Shown here: piece by piece, positions 11,210 through 23,123 of the stretch | Layout of the letters: the number at the start of each line of letters is the position of its first letter | Position numbering within the stretch: position 1 is the stretch's first letter | The notes under the pieces: model-generated | The model's input: the letters and a program-made list of their open reading frames with translations, nothing else | The model's database searches: none | Told to the model about the DNA's origin: nothing | Translations under genes and position numbers: made by a program | DNA from: Zygnema cylindricum | Taxonomy: Eukaryota; Streptophyta; Zygnematophyceae; Zygnematales; Zygnemataceae | NCBI GenBank assembly: GCA_037447655.1 | Contig: JBBHKE010000735.1 | Location: forward strand, 1 to 64,000 | Reading direction: 5' to 3' | Length of the DNA: 64,000 bases

Positions 11210-13220
11210 CTTCACAAAAACGTATTTTGACAGCTCAGTTTTTTTTTCTTTTTTTCCCCTTGTCCGAAGACAGAGGGAAGATCTAAACCGTCCTTTCAGT
11301 GTAGTGCCAAAAAATGAACGAAGGAATTTTAAAATCGGAGCCGTCGGATTACCAGCTACTAAAATTGCACGATGAGGGCTACGGCTTACCTGTTGGGGAA
11401 GGTTCATCTGGAGAAGGCTTAATTTGTATTTGTCGCGTAGGTAAAAATGCCAGCTGGAGGTCTGACCGCCAAGTAAGCTAGCTAATTTTTGTCGTATAGG
11501 TGCGCACCTTATCAAACGTGGAGATTTGTCTAGTAAAACCGGTACGGATAGTATTGTCGTTTGAAACGAACCAGCTGCTGATGATGAGCTGGAAAACTGA
11601 GCGAGCATGTGTACTTCACATGGGACAATGGTCGGTCGACGAATCAGATTCATTTCGAATCGTTTCCGTAATTTACGCCCCAATAAGTCAAATTTTGGTT
11701 CTGATTGGATTGACGTCTGCCGGCTGGCTCAGGTGGGAACAAAATTCTCGTGCAAAAGTCTGGATATCTAGGCGACACCTAGGGCCATTTGTAAAAGATT
11801 TTGACTCTTGTATTTTTGTCGTATTAGGGGGAAAGGGTATCGAGAAACTCGAGAATTTTTTTTGCAGATTGAAAAGACGCATCCGATAGGCGGATTGGTT
11901 TTTTTTGAGGTAGTAAATTTTTGGAAATAGTGACGGCTGATGACGTGTACAACCGTCGTTTGGGGCTACGAGCCGCAGACTGAAAAGATCATGATGCGAG
12001 ATAAAATAAAATATCATGATATGTGTGAATAAAATAAAATATCATGATATGAATGAAGGCAATATTAGTCCAGAACATTTTAAAATTTAAATGGAGGATG
12101 TTGTCCCTCTGTGCGTGGAAATGGCGGTGAATGAGCTTCAATTTCCTTAAAGCCAAAATAGAATCGGATCCAAGGTGTAAAAATTCGAAGGATCAAAAAA
12201 ACTGTAAATGCTGGACCTAGGCTTCCGTCAAACACGTCGTACGGTTAATCTGTTTTACATGCTTGAAGCTGAGGTGACGACAAAAACTGTACCCAATTTT
12301 AGACGCAATAGTGACAAGTCGTCATGAAGGCCAGACTTCAAAGAAGGTTCTTTTGGACTGATGTACGGATAGAAGCCTGACAGTAATCACTTGTTCTCCT
12401 CATATTTTTCTCGTGCATTTTCTCAACAGGCAGTTACAACTGATCTGAACCGGTAGCTTGTCATTCGCACTGTGACAAGTGGCGAGAGCAGAGTGTGGCA
12501 TGTAATCATCTGCCATCTGTACGGCCTGCTGTCCTGGCCACTACCAGAAATTTGATGACATTTGACAGAGTACGGACAAACGTTCCAAGAATATGGTAAA
12601 GGCGGTCGTAAAAAGGTACGTGACACCAATCCTGTCCACTTGCAGAAGATACACCAAATCGCGCTTTTTCCTTTCTCCAATCTTTCATTTAATGAAGTAC
12701 TTGGTTTTATTAGCGCTGGTAAGTGCTCGTTCTATTTGGCGATATCTGGTTTAAATCTTTTAGACTGGCAGTCCAGAACCATCGAGAGGTGTCTGTAGTT
12801 GTACGGATATCTTTCCTGGCTGTATTATCAACGACGAAGCTTCCTTGTCTGTTCATAGTCTATTGCATACGTGTTTTTTTCTGAGTGGTACCTCGTAGGC
12901 TTTACACTATATATTGCGAATCGTTTATGACTCTACAAATCGACCAATTTCAATGTCAAATATGTACTTGCGTACTATAAAATTGTACGAATAGCGCGTG
13001 CCATGTCATTGTACCAATGATATCCATTTCTATTCGTAGACGATCTTTTTCTCAGCGCGGGAAACCACGAAAACCTAAAGGGAAAAGGTTATCTGGTCGT
13101 ACACGTACACCTTGTCCGAAGCACATGGCCTTTGACACGTGTTAGTATTTTGGTGGTATTGAAGTGTGACACGAATCTATATAATCTACGTGTGGCGTTT
13201 TTAGACGCTCCATTGATAGC
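11210..13220. other. 2-kb stretch between two inverted copies of T1, no gene seen
   Basis: No supported gene. One small feature is a 28-bp unit ending AAATATCATGATAT repeated twice at about 12000-12055. The stretch is bounded by T1 copy 1 and by T1 copy 2 in opposite orientation. Confidence 0.5.
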
Positions 13221-13222
13221 TA

Positions 13223-13766
13223 CACCGTCAATCGCTATTAGAGTAAAGGAATAAATAGCGTAACAAAAGAATTAGTGTTATTAACACTAATCGGGATTTT
13301 TTTTTTTAATATATATATACTAATTAATCCCTAACTGGAATTTGGGTTGTCCTGAATAATAAATACCCGCCCTTTCGATGTCTACAGTAATATGTGTATT
13401 TGAACAAAATCTGACAATTTGTACGCCGTCGCGCTGTTCACACGGTCGACGGACGAACATATGAGAACATGATTGTTGTCGACGAGATTGCATCTCTTTC
13501 TTCCAGTGCACATTCACATGTGTGCGCAACAATGTTAAGTGTCTTTTTATGCCTTTGTAATTCAAAAAGTACCATTTAGTACGGAAATATCATGTCCGTA
13601 CGCCACACTATTTCCATCACAGTTACTTCCATTGTTAACGCTAACTGAAAAAAAACCCTAATTAGAATAATGGAAAAAATAGAATTATGGATTATATTTC
13701 GGGTTTTTCATTTATTTTAAAAGGGCACCGAATTGGCGTTATATACTCTAATAGCGATTGACGCTG
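13223..13766. mobile_element. TIR element T1, copy 2 (opposite orientation), TA target duplication
   Basis: A 544-bp copy reversed relative to copy 1. The ends are CACCGTCAATCGCTATTAG and TAATAGCGATTGACGCTG, flanked by TA at 13221-13222 and 13767-13768. The interior matches copy 1 base by base with scattered differences, including the ATATATATA run and the CACACGGTCGACGGACGAAC segment. Confidence 0.8.
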
Positions 13767-13768
13767 TA

Positions 13769-13992
13769 TCTATGGAGCCGGATAGAGCCCATTATTTCAC
13801 GGATGAGGACCCAAGAAATAATCGAATTTTAGGGTTGCCGCCATCAAAGTTTGCCGCCGCCTTTTTGTCGTTGCATTTTGAAAATTTGGGTAGTACATTT
13901 AATGCCCTCCTTACGAGTCATTGATTACCTCCGCTGGTGCAAATATTTCCTCCCGTTGGTTTAGATATTACCTCCGTTCGTACAGATATTGC
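13769..13992. other. Short spacer between T1 copy 2 and H1
   Basis: No gene seen. Contains a loose triplicated phrase (CCTCCGCTGG..., CCTCCCGTTGG..., CCTCCGTTCG...) between 13925 and 13980. Confidence 0.4.
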
Positions 13993-14000
13993 ATTCAGAC

Positions 14001-14456
14001 CATAGTTCAAAAGTAGGTGAAAGTACACCCATATAATATGCCTATTGTACACAAAAAATACAATAAACCCTTAAGACCCATATTGTATTGGCCGCAAAAT
14101 GAAATAAAATAGTAATAGGGTTAAGTTGCACATGGACCGATAAAGAATTAAACGTCATGTCTAAATTTGAAAAAAAAATCGGAAAATAAAACTTTTTCTG
14201 TGAGTTTTTAGTTATTTTTAATTTAAACTGTCAGATTTATACGATCGGGCGGTCGCTGTTCAAAGTAGCGATCTAAGAAAATCTCATGAAAAGCCCATAA
14301 CACAACTTACGATACGACTATCGTCAGTTTTGAACGATCGGACGGTCATTGGTCAAAGTAGCAGTTTAAGAAGATCACATGAAAAGCCCATAACACAACT
14401 TACGGTAAAGGCGCCGACAAAAGGCCTACGATAAAAACGCCTACTTTTGAACTATG
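14001..14456. mobile_element. hAT-like MITE H1, copy 1, 8-bp target duplication
   Basis: A 456-bp element with 17-bp perfect terminal inverted repeats CATAGTTCAAAAGTAGG / CCTACTTTTGAACTATG, flanked by an exact 8-bp duplication ATTCAGAC (13993-14000 and 14457-14464). An 8-bp duplication is the hallmark of the hAT superfamily. There is no open frame for a transposase, so it is non-autonomous. Confidence 0.88.
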
Positions 14457-14660
14457 ATTCAGACTTTGCATTCTAAGGGTGTGTCCCCATGTGTTAAAGT
14501 AAGGGTTTTTTTCCGTCGTTTTCACGGAAATGGGACTTTTAACGAGAAAATATTACGACGTACAAAAAATGGCCGTGTCCACGTCTCTCCCCCTCTTTCT
14601 CACTCGATCACTCCTCTTTCTCTCATATTTACACGAGGTGCAACAATAATAGTATAAAAT

Positions 14661-14667
<7 letters not shown>

Positions 14668-14704
<37 letters not shown>

Positions 14705-14714
14705 NNNNNNNNNN
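14668..14714. repeat. (TA)n and assembly gap
   Basis: A TA run of about 37 bases ends at 14704 and is followed by ten N. The left end of T1 copy 3 is missing, presumably in the gap or lost. Any reading frame through this point is unreliable. Confidence 0.95.
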
Positions 14715-15384
14715 GAGAACATGATTTTTTTTCGACGAGTTTGCGTCTCTTTCTTCCTGTGCACATTCACATGTGTGCGCAATAATGTTAAGTGTCTTTT
14801 TATGCCTTTGTAATTCAAAAAGTACCATTTCGTACGGAGATACCTGTCCGTACGCAACACTATTTCCATCGCAATGTACTTCCATTATTGACGCTAATTG
14901 AAAAAAAACCATAGTTTAAAAGTAGATGAAAGTAGGCCCATACAATATGCCTATTGTATGTAAAACATACAATATGACCTTAAGACCCATATTGTATTGG
15001 TCGCAAAATGAAAAAAAAGTAACAGGGTTGAGTTGCACATCAATCAATAAAGAATTAAACATCATGTCTAAATTTTGAAAAACATTAGGACAATTTTTTT
15101 TTCTGTGAGTTTTGAGGTATTTTTTATTTAAACAGTCAGATTTGGACGATCGGACTGTCGATGATCAAAGTAGCGATCTAAGAAGATCACATGAAAAGCC
15201 CATAACGCGATTTACAATAAAGGCGCCTTACAAAAGGCGTGCAATAAAAACACCTTCTTTTGAACTTTGAAAATAACCTTAATTAGAATAATGGAAAAAA
15301 TAGAATTATGGATTGTAATTCAGGTTTTTTTTTTTTTTAAGGGCACTGAATTAGCGTTATTTACTCTAATAGCGATTGGCGGTG
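14715..15384. mobile_element. TIR element T1, copy 3, interrupted by H1 copy 2
   Basis: The parts 14715-14909 and 15261-15384 together match the T1 interior and its right end (CTAATAGCGATTGGCGGTG). The left end is lost at the N gap. It is split by an H1 insertion at 14910-15260. The right flank is TG, not TA, so this flank has changed. Confidence 0.8.
14910..15260. mobile_element. hAT-like MITE H1, copy 2, nested in T1 copy 3
   Basis: A 351-bp, internally shorter copy of H1: left end CATAGTTTAAAAGTAG, right end CTTCTTTTGAACTTTG. The flanking 8-mers AAAAAAAC (14902-14909) and AAAATAAC (15261-15268) agree at 7 of 8 positions and correspond to a single site in uninterrupted T1 copies, so this is a nested insertion. 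Confidence 0.82.
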
Positions 15385-15391
15385 TGCTATA

Positions 15392-15944
15392 CATCGTGAA
15401 TCGTTATTAACGTCTAGAAATTATTAGTATCAACAATTAATTAGTGTTATTAATACTAATTTGGGTATTACGAATTTTTTTAAAAATTGTTTAATTGTAG
15501 TTTCTCCATAATGTTGATTTAGGTACACCATATCTGTTGTCATTATATAAACAATAAAATAGGTAGAAGTACAAAACCTGACAATCCGTATAACATCGCG
15601 TCCTTTTACTATAATTAATCCATAATTCTAATTTGGGTTTGCGGACGCGTTTGTCTCAAAATCGACTCCACATTTATTCAAAGCGCAATTTTGTATGCAA
15701 CCGACATAAGTTAACTACAATTTCTGTACAATTTTCGGTAAAGAAGTACAATGCAGTACAAACAAACACCTTGCGTACACCACACTATTTATGAAATAAG
15801 TACCGCATGACCGTTAACGGAAATTTACAAGAACCATAATTAACGTCAAGGAAAAATTAGATTTACTAATTGTATTTCAAATATCAATGTCAAAATTTAG
15901 GGGTGCCGATATAGAATACGTAAATATAATAACGATTCACGATG
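15392..15944. mobile_element. TIR element T2, related to T1, TA target duplication
   Basis: A 553-bp segment with ends CATCGTGAATCGTTATTA and TAATAACGATTCACGATG, perfect 18-bp inverted repeats flanked by TA (15390-15391 and 15945-15946). It has the same length and end architecture as T1 and a recognisably diverged interior, so it is a sister subfamily. No coding capacity. Confidence 0.8.
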
Positions 15945-15956
15945 TAGCAGTCGACT

Positions 15957-17310
15957 TATCACATCCGACTGTTGGACAACCATAGATCAAAAGCCTCTCC
16001 TTAATATTTTGGCGGTCACCCCCAAGGGTGACATGTTTCTCACGCCTGTTGACACCAGTGGGGAGTATAGGACGCGGAATATGTTTGTAAGGTGTTAGAG
16101 AAGGGAGTTCTTCTAGTAGGTGTGGAGCATATGGTTGTCACTGATTTTGCTCCTGTAAACAAAGCAGCAACCTTATTGCTCATGAATAATTACCCTCCCT
16201 CATTGTAACTCCATGCTCTGCCCACGTTTTGGACCTCACGTTGGAGGATTGGGGCAAGTTGGCTTTTGTCTCAACACTGTTCAAGAGGCAAAAGAGATTT
16301 TGAAATTCATCCCGAACGATAGCATGATGCTTCCATATTCAGTAAGCTCTCTACACTAAAGCTTTTTAAACCTGGAGAGACCAAGTTTGCGACAAATTTT
16401 GTCATGCTCCAAAGGTTTTTAGAGGAGAAGGACAGCTTGGACGGCTTAATGTTTGATGATGACTGCAAACAGTGGGGGGGCAAAGTTACTTTCAAGTCCG
16501 AGGGGTCCAAGATGGTTGACCACATTCTGAGCTCGCAATTATAAATAAGAGTCAAGGAGGTTGTGGCAGTTTCAGAGCCTGTAGTGGGACTAATGAGGGA
16601 TTGTGACAAAGGGGCCCCAAATGTGGGGAAAGTTTATTATGGTTTCTACATGATTGGCTAAAGTTTCCATAAAATTTCCATCAGTGGAGGAGTGAGAAAT
16701 TACGAAAGCGTGCACATTTTGGAGGAGTTAAAGACATCATCATGGTTAACCAGATGGGGATGGCACCTAGCCCCATGTAAGCTGTCGACTATACACTCGT
16801 TTATGAATACCAAAGTGCTAATTATGGGCAGCATTCAAACGGAAAGTCATGGAAGGCTTCCAAACTGTTTTATATAAGATCCTACCGAATATGGATGACC
16901 AAGACGAACCCTACAATAAGCTAACTAAGTATAGAGGTTTTGTGGGTGTTTTTGGGAGGGACGTCACAAAAGCTTCTGCTAAGAAGATGCCGGGGTGGTA
17001 GTGGTGACAACACTTTGGGGCAGTCACCCCTATCTTGCCAAAAGTAGCAATTGGGGTCATTTCGGAATGCTCATTTGCTAGCTCATGTGAGAGGAATTGG
17101 TCAACCTATGACCATATTCACTTTATAAAATGGAGTAGGTTGACAGCTAAGAGGCCCAATTACTAGATGTGGGTCTTTAGCAATCTCAAATCAACACACA
17201 AAACTAAGATCTCAGCTATGAGGAGGCTAAGGTATCATGGGAAGAATAGGAAGTGGAGGTAGTGGAAAGGATTTTGATAAAGATATGGATGACCTAAATT
17301 TGGAGTAGAG
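15957..17310 (+). pseudogene. hAT/DUF659 transposase relic (5' truncated)
   Basis: Plus-strand translation in shifting frames gives ITSDCWTTIDQKPLLNILAV, later AHVLDLTLEDWGKL-like, LKLFKPGETKFATNFVML, RDCDKGAPNVGKVYYGFY and the C-terminal dimerisation motif with CSFASSCERNWSTYDHIHF. It is collinear with the copy at 2400-4180. Numerous frameshifts and stops; the BED finger and the first part of DUF659 are missing, and the left edge lies directly next to the T2 element. Confidence 0.8.
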
Positions 17311-17749
17311 AGATAGAGTAGATAGCCATATTCACGAATGTTAATGAGTTTAACCTCTTTTTATGTGTAAAATGAGCTATTTCCTTCACATGAATATAAA
17401 AGTAGCTTACTCTCGATTCAATTGTGCATTTTCATTATTCAATGTTGAAATGTTGTAACATGGCCATTTTTTGCTTCAATTATGAATATGTCATAATTTA
17501 CTGTTAACGTGTTGTAATAGCGCCAAGAGTCAGCAAGGCTGCGGCGTTGACTCAGCCATGGCGCTGATTTAGTGTTGGCGTGGCTTCAAGAGGGTGCTTG
17601 CGTTGCTTCGTCGCTGGCTAATGAACTAGTGACGAGGCACGCTGGTCTCTAGTTGATGGTTCTCTTTTAGCGACAAGGTAGGTTTACTTTTTCAGCGACA
17701 AGGCAAGATTGTCGTTAGTTGTGTTTCAATTGTTTGTTTTCGTATTATC
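17311..17749. other. Spacer before Copia A, no gene seen
   Basis: Downstream flank of the hAT relic. Contains GC-richer repeats of GGCGTTGACTCAGCCATGGCG type at about 17530-17620; nothing codes convincingly. Confidence 0.4.
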
Positions 17750-18796
17750 TGAAACTCTGAGACCTCCATAAGTCCTCAGAGTGGACACCTTCCAAGAAGC
17801 CTCTAGGATAATCCTGACCCCTTTGTGTTTCAGCAAAAATAACTGCCACCCTCGCAAACAAAAACCCTAACTACCTGCACCCCTGTGAAGGCAAGACTCC
17901 CCTGAGTCGATAGCAAAAAGAATCTCTAAATTTGCTCCCCTGAGCAGTAAGTTATGGAGGGTCAAAGTTGACCTTTTGTACAGAAGCTCTCTGGGAGAGA
18001 GGGTCCTATCTTCTAATTTTTTCTAAGTCTATCTCTCTCACAGACTCTATCTACTGATGTACGGACCAATCAGATTAACGTTCCGTACGCAAAAGTACAG
18101 CTGTCGGTGTACTTTATGTACGGAAAGTGTACGACATGGTCTAAATGTCCACACGTGGAATGTCCGGATTCGCTCTTTTAATCCTCGGAGATGCCGCCCT
18201 CCAATGTAGCATCGCCACGTGTCATCCGATGTGGCAATGTCCAAAAACCGCCGAATTCGTCTTCCGCGATCTCGACGTTAATTCCGGCCGTCCGATTAAA
18301 CTCGCATTTGATCGTAGCCGTAATAAATACATGCGCGGTATTTGTTTCGCTTACGAAATCAATGCGCGGTATTGATTTCTTTTCCGTACCGCAATTCGTA
18401 CTTTTACACTACCATATCTATGTATCCCGTTAACTGTTATAGTTAAATGATTTATCCCACGGTTACATGTATATATAATTATCGTACTATATATTATGTA
18501 ACAGTACTTCTAGACTTAACGGCTAAGGCTACCGGCTATCTACTATCTGTCGGCCGGCAGGTACCAGGATCAAATCCTGCCGCCGGCACATACCTTTTAG
18601 TAATTAATCCCTAGACTAATATAAAATTCCCGTAAACTTGAGGATAGCCTAGGTAGCCATGGCTCTAGTTTCCTCTCCAATTTCTCAGTGACTGCGACAA
18701 GTTTGAGAGTTGGACAGAGAAGTTAGAGGTAGACTGCCTCGGCTTCATTATTTCTATTCAGACCTAGAAAATACTTAAAAACCATTAATTTCTACA
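17750..18796 (-). repeat. 3' LTR of Copia A
   Basis: 1047 bp, from TGAAACTCTGAGACC to ...AATTTCTACA on the plus strand (TG..CA in both readings). It aligns end to end with 23128-24173 and includes the conserved TGCTCCCCTGAGCA hairpin (17933-17946) and an antisense tRNA-like segment near 18513-18590. Confidence 0.9.
18513..18590 (+). other. tRNA-like segment, antisense inside LTR A (3')
   Basis: On the plus strand, against the element, it shows a weak A-box-like start (TTAACGGCTAAGGCTACCGG) and a B-box-like GGATCAAATCC (18567-18577) followed by CCGCCGGCACA. It does not fold into a full cloverleaf, so I do not call a tRNA gene. Confidence 0.45.
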
Positions 18797-18809
18797 CTCC
18801 CTTTGTTTT

Positions 18810-19331
18810 CTAGTCAATCTTTAATTTCAGACCACACTTCTCCTTGCAGAAAATTAGCTTAGGGGAACGCACAGGTTTGGTCATCATATCTGCTACCATC
18901 TCACTATCTGGTCGGTACTCTAAACTGATTATTTTATTTTCTACTTTCTCTCTAACAAAGATAAGTCTAATGTCTATATGTTTGGCTTTAAAATGATGTT
19001 TAGGATTGGCAAAAATAGTAATTGTTGCCTGATTATCACAAAATATTTTCTGCACACCACTCTTAAGATGACCAAGTTCACCAAGTAAAGACTTGACCCA
19101 CATCAATTCTTTAACAGCAGAGCAAGAGGCCATATACTCAGCCTCCATGGTGGATTGAGCAATAACCTTTTGCTGTTTGCTACTCCAACAGCAAGCCCCA
19201 TCTCCCACATATAATACATATCCAGAAGTGCATCTCCTCATCGGAGCATCACCATAACTGGCATCACTCCAAGTAGTGATGTTAGTATTCTCCCCACCTA
19301 AATGCAACCATAGATCCCTAGTTCCTACCAA
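18810..19331 (-). pseudogene. Copia A RNase H
   Basis: Contains the Copia RNase H block: TWSDASYGDAPMRRCTSGY, CCWSSKQQKVIAQSTMEAEY, FCDNQATI, HHFKAKHIDIRLIFVREKV and DMMTKP. The catalytic Asp/Glu/Asp pattern (SDAS, MEAEY, CDNQ) is kept. It ends next to the purine-rich tract and 3' LTR. Confidence 0.9.
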
Positions 19332-20519
19332 ATATCTAAGGACTTCTTAGCTGCCTCCCAATCCTTCTTAGTGGGAGCATTTAGACTTCTACTCAGCACT
19401 CCCACAGCTGCAGCTAAATCCGGCCGGGTACAATTCATAAAGTAGATTAGACTTCGCACTACTTGCCTGTAAGGAATAGTCTGCATGAACTTCTGTTCAT
19501 CAGGAGATAATTCCTCGTCTAAGACTATGACTCCTTCTTCCTCACTCCCCTCACTTCCCTTCTTCAACTCTATTAGAGTTGTACAACTATTAGCTTTATC
19601 CATTTGAAGTTTTTCAAGCATGTTCCCTATTGCTTCCTTTTAAGTCAGTCTTATAATTTTCCTTTTTCGGTCTCTCTCTACTTGAATTCCCAAAATATAT
19701 CTTGCTTCTCCCATATCCTTCATTTCAAATCTCCCCTTAAGATCGGTTTTTAAGTTTGTTAATTTTTTCCATTGATTTACTTAAAACAAGCAAATCATCA
19801 ACATAAATTGCAATAGATATAAAACCTTCCTCATCTTCGAAAACATAGATTAAGTGATCTGAGCTGATATGAATATATCCCAAACCGGTAAGAAACTCAT
19901 CAAGCTTCTTATTCCATTTTCGAGGTGCCTGTTTCAAACCATAAAGAGATTTAATCAGCCGGCATACCTTACTCTCCTCTCCTTCCTCCACAAAACCTTG
20001 GGGTTGTCGCATGAAGATCTCTTCCAATTCTCCATGCAAAAAGGTTGTCTTGATGTCCATCTGATGCACTTCCATGTCTTCCGCCGCTCCTAAACTGAGA
20101 AGTATGCGGATGGAGGGAAATCTGACCACCGGGGCAAAGGTTTCCTCGTAGTCAATTCCTTCCTTTTGTGTAAATCCTTTTGCCACTAATCTGGCCTTGT
20201 AGCGTTCGATTGTGTTATCTGGGTTCAGTTTTAATTTGAAAACCCACTTACAACCGATTGGTTTTCGGTTAGGTGGACAGTCCACCAGCTCCCAAGTATC
20301 GGCTGCCATGATTGAAGCCATCTCCTCATTGATAGCTGTCTTCCACCGATTTCTTTCTGGACAAGTCATCGCCTCTCCATAAGTTTGAGGTTCATATTGA
20401 TGAGATAGTTTAGTTACCTTGTTATTAACCTGTTTTTCTTGCAGTCTTTTGCTACTTCTCCTCCCCCCCTCAAAATCTGAGGCCGGGAATAGATGGTTCT
20501 CGTGGATTCTTTCGAACAA
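19325..20519 (-). pseudogene. Copia A reverse transcriptase
   Basis: 20519-19737 encodes the RVT_2 domain: TWELVDCPPNRKPIGCKWVF, ARLVAKGFTQKEGIDYEETF, DIKTTFLHGELEE, SLYGLKQAPRKW and the catalytic YVDDLLVLS. 19621-19325 carries the connection region (IPYRQVVRSLIYFMNCTRPD). Frameshifts between 19737 and 19621, and near 19330, break the frame. One residue of the usual GELEEEIYM is missing (GELEEIFM). Confidence 0.9.
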
Positions 20520-22100
20520 ACTCGGCTTCTCCCCTATCCCCTTGATTCCGAATCAATTTCCACCACGTCTTCCGCTTCGAGTAGAGTTGTCACTGGAGTT
20601 TCCACAGCCGAGTCCTTTTCGGTCTGATTTGTTCCTGCAAGAATGTCATCTTCTCTAAAACCTGGATAGTTAGGAAGCTCAAAGTCATCGGAATTTTCTG
20701 ACTCAAATCTGATTTTTACTGACTTCGTATATTTGAAGGGATCCACAGACTTTCCTTCATCTATAACTACTAGATGCTTTACTAAGATTATATCTTCCCT
20801 TTTTAGATCATAAAACTCTATATCCTTTAACATCTTCATCATATCCTAATAAGTATCCCGGTTTTCCTTTAGGATCTAGCTTCCAATTGGACCGATCAGT
20901 ATCTAGACTGAACACTTGACTGCCGAAAACCTTTAAGTGAGATATGTCTGGTTTCCGGCCTGTCCATCTCTCATAAGGTGTTTGATCTTTTATAACTGAA
21001 GTAAGAACTCTATTCTTGAGGTAATTAGCACAGTTCATTGCTTCTGCCCAAAACTTTTTCCTATCTTTTTATCTGACAACATACTTCTAGCACTATCACT
21101 TAGTGTTCTATTTAACCTTTCAGCTACCCCATTCTGTTCCGGATTTTTTGGAACTGTCTTTTTGTGTTGAACCCCATCTTCCCTCAGAAAATCCTCAAAC
21201 TGGTTAGAAGTCTACTCTCCACCATTGTCACTCCTTACTCTCTTGATTGGAGTTTCATGCAGTTTTTCGCTCCATGCTTTATATTGTCTAAAACAATCCT
21301 GAGCTTCTGACTTGTTTTTCAAAAAATACACCCGGGAATACCGAGACCAATCATCAGTGATAGTCATCATAAATCTCTTCCCCCCCGGTGAGGGCACTTT
21401 AGCCGGTCCACAAATATCTGTGTGTACTAGATCTAGAATTTTTTCTCCCTTATAGGTGGTTGTTTTAGTAAAGAGTAATCTGTGTGCTTTACCTTGAGCA
21501 CACTAACTATAATCACTTATATTATCACTCTCACTGAACTGAATCCCTTCCACCACTCCCATCTTTTTCATCTCCCTTAACTTATCTAGATTTACATGCC
21601 CAAGCCTCGTATGCCACATTATAATATCATGAACACCAGCATAATAAAGTTTCTTCATTTCATTACTTAATATCAGCCTTAACATCCCATGGCTACCTTT
21701 CTCAACAATGAAATAGACTTCCTCCTCAAAACTAGCAGTAAAGACTCCTTCCTTAGTGCTAGTAAATAAAATCCTTATCACTAATACAGATGTAGAGATG
21801 AGGTTTTTGTTCAGCTCCGGAATAAACAATACATCGGCGAATGTTACTATTGATGTCTTTCCTTCTACTAACACTTTCAGATCTACCGATCCTACAAGAG
21901 AAGTGGTGACTTTCCTCCCATCCCCGTACACTATCTCTACGGTGGGAATATTTCTTATCTTAGTGAACAAGTGCCTATCCTTACACATGTGCATGGAGGC
22001 ACCTGAATCTACAATCCAGCCTTCTTCACTTATCAATCCACCGTAAGCACATTTCTGCCTTCGTGGAATTTTGACCTCTTTTTTCGCCTCCAATTCCTCA
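20520..22100 (-). pseudogene. Copia A protease and integrase
   Basis: 22093-21503 encodes the protease motif WIVDSGASMHMC and the pre-integrase zinc segment WHTRLGHVNLDKL. An in-frame TAG follows DNISDYS, after which CAQGKAHRLL continues in the same frame. 21397-21212 has the integrase core TITDDWSRYSRVYF and RSDNGGE, again followed by TAG. The third acidic residue lies in NPEQNGVAERLNRT (about 21110-21150). 21038-20808 holds PYERWTGRKPDISHLKVFG. The D,D,E triad is therefore visible but the frame has at least two stops and one shift (near 20830). Confidence 0.88.
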
Positions 22101-22218
22101 TCTAAAAGGAGCTCATCGTCCTCGTCCTCGGAATCCGCCTCATGTACCTGTGTTACAAGGGCCTTTTTCTTTCCTCTTGGGGTACCACCGGTCTTCCCCT
22201 CCTTTAACCGAAGCTAGC

Positions 22219-23123
22219 TTAGCTTACTGCACTCTGCCATATAATGCCCAGGTTTCTTACAAAAATGACATAAACCTTTAGGAGCCCTTGATTTTTCTGC
22301 TCGCTCCCCCTATAGTTTCCACCCGGTTTCTGAGAATCCTTGTTCCTCCAATCGGTCGCAGTTGCGAAGGTTTGGCCACTCTTTCTTCCCCTTTGGATCT
22401 CAATCGTATTCTCCCAAACGAGAATCATCCCTACCACTGAGTTCCATATCCACCTTGAGTCAGGCAAGTCCTGCACACGGTAAACTATGTTCACGAACTC
22501 ATCAGGTAACTTCATCAGTAAACAGTTAACCTTTTCTTTTTCACTAAAATCTTTTCCCGCACTCTCTAGCTCCATGAAGAGTGTAGCAAGCTCATTGCAA
22601 AAATCCAACATATTTCCCCCTTTGTATACATACTCCTTAACTTTCTGATCAGCCAACTGTTGTTGCTGAATCGTACCACTTCGGTACATCTCTATGAGAG
22701 CCATCCAAAGATCGGATGCCCTTTCTACCTGCAAATGAGGACATGCAAGTCCTTGAGTGAGATGGCGTAGGATGAAGTGTTTTGCCGCCATATTGTTAAA
22801 GTCCCAGGTTTTAGTATCATTCTCCTCATTCCTCGGAATAGGTGACATAAATGTCGAACCAGTTGCTATTGGTGTGTCGTCTCCTTCTCCTTTCCTTTGT
22901 CCACCACCTCTCCTTTTTTTGCTTTCTCCGTTGAAGGTGGATCCTCTTTCCTGGTGAATCTGGTTCCTCCTAACCATGGAGGAATTCCAAGACTTGATGG
23001 ACGCCCCAACCGTCCACTCTCTATCCCCCAAAACGTTTTTTCGCATAGAGCTCCTATCATCATACTTTCCCCGTATATGAAACCAGTTCCATTAAAGATT
23101 GGTACCCTAGAGGGTGGGCCCAT
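22219..23123 (-). pseudogene. Copia A gag
   Basis: The ATG at 23123-23121 lies inside the primer-binding site and gives MGPPSRVPIFNGTGF. The frame shifts between about 23040 and 22870, after which come AAKHFILRHLTQGLACPHL, YKGGNMLDFCNELATLF and KVNCLLMKLPDEFVNI, the UBN2 Gag core. A CCHC knuckle CHFCKKPGHYMAEC is readable at about 22230-22275 in a third frame. Confidence 0.85.
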
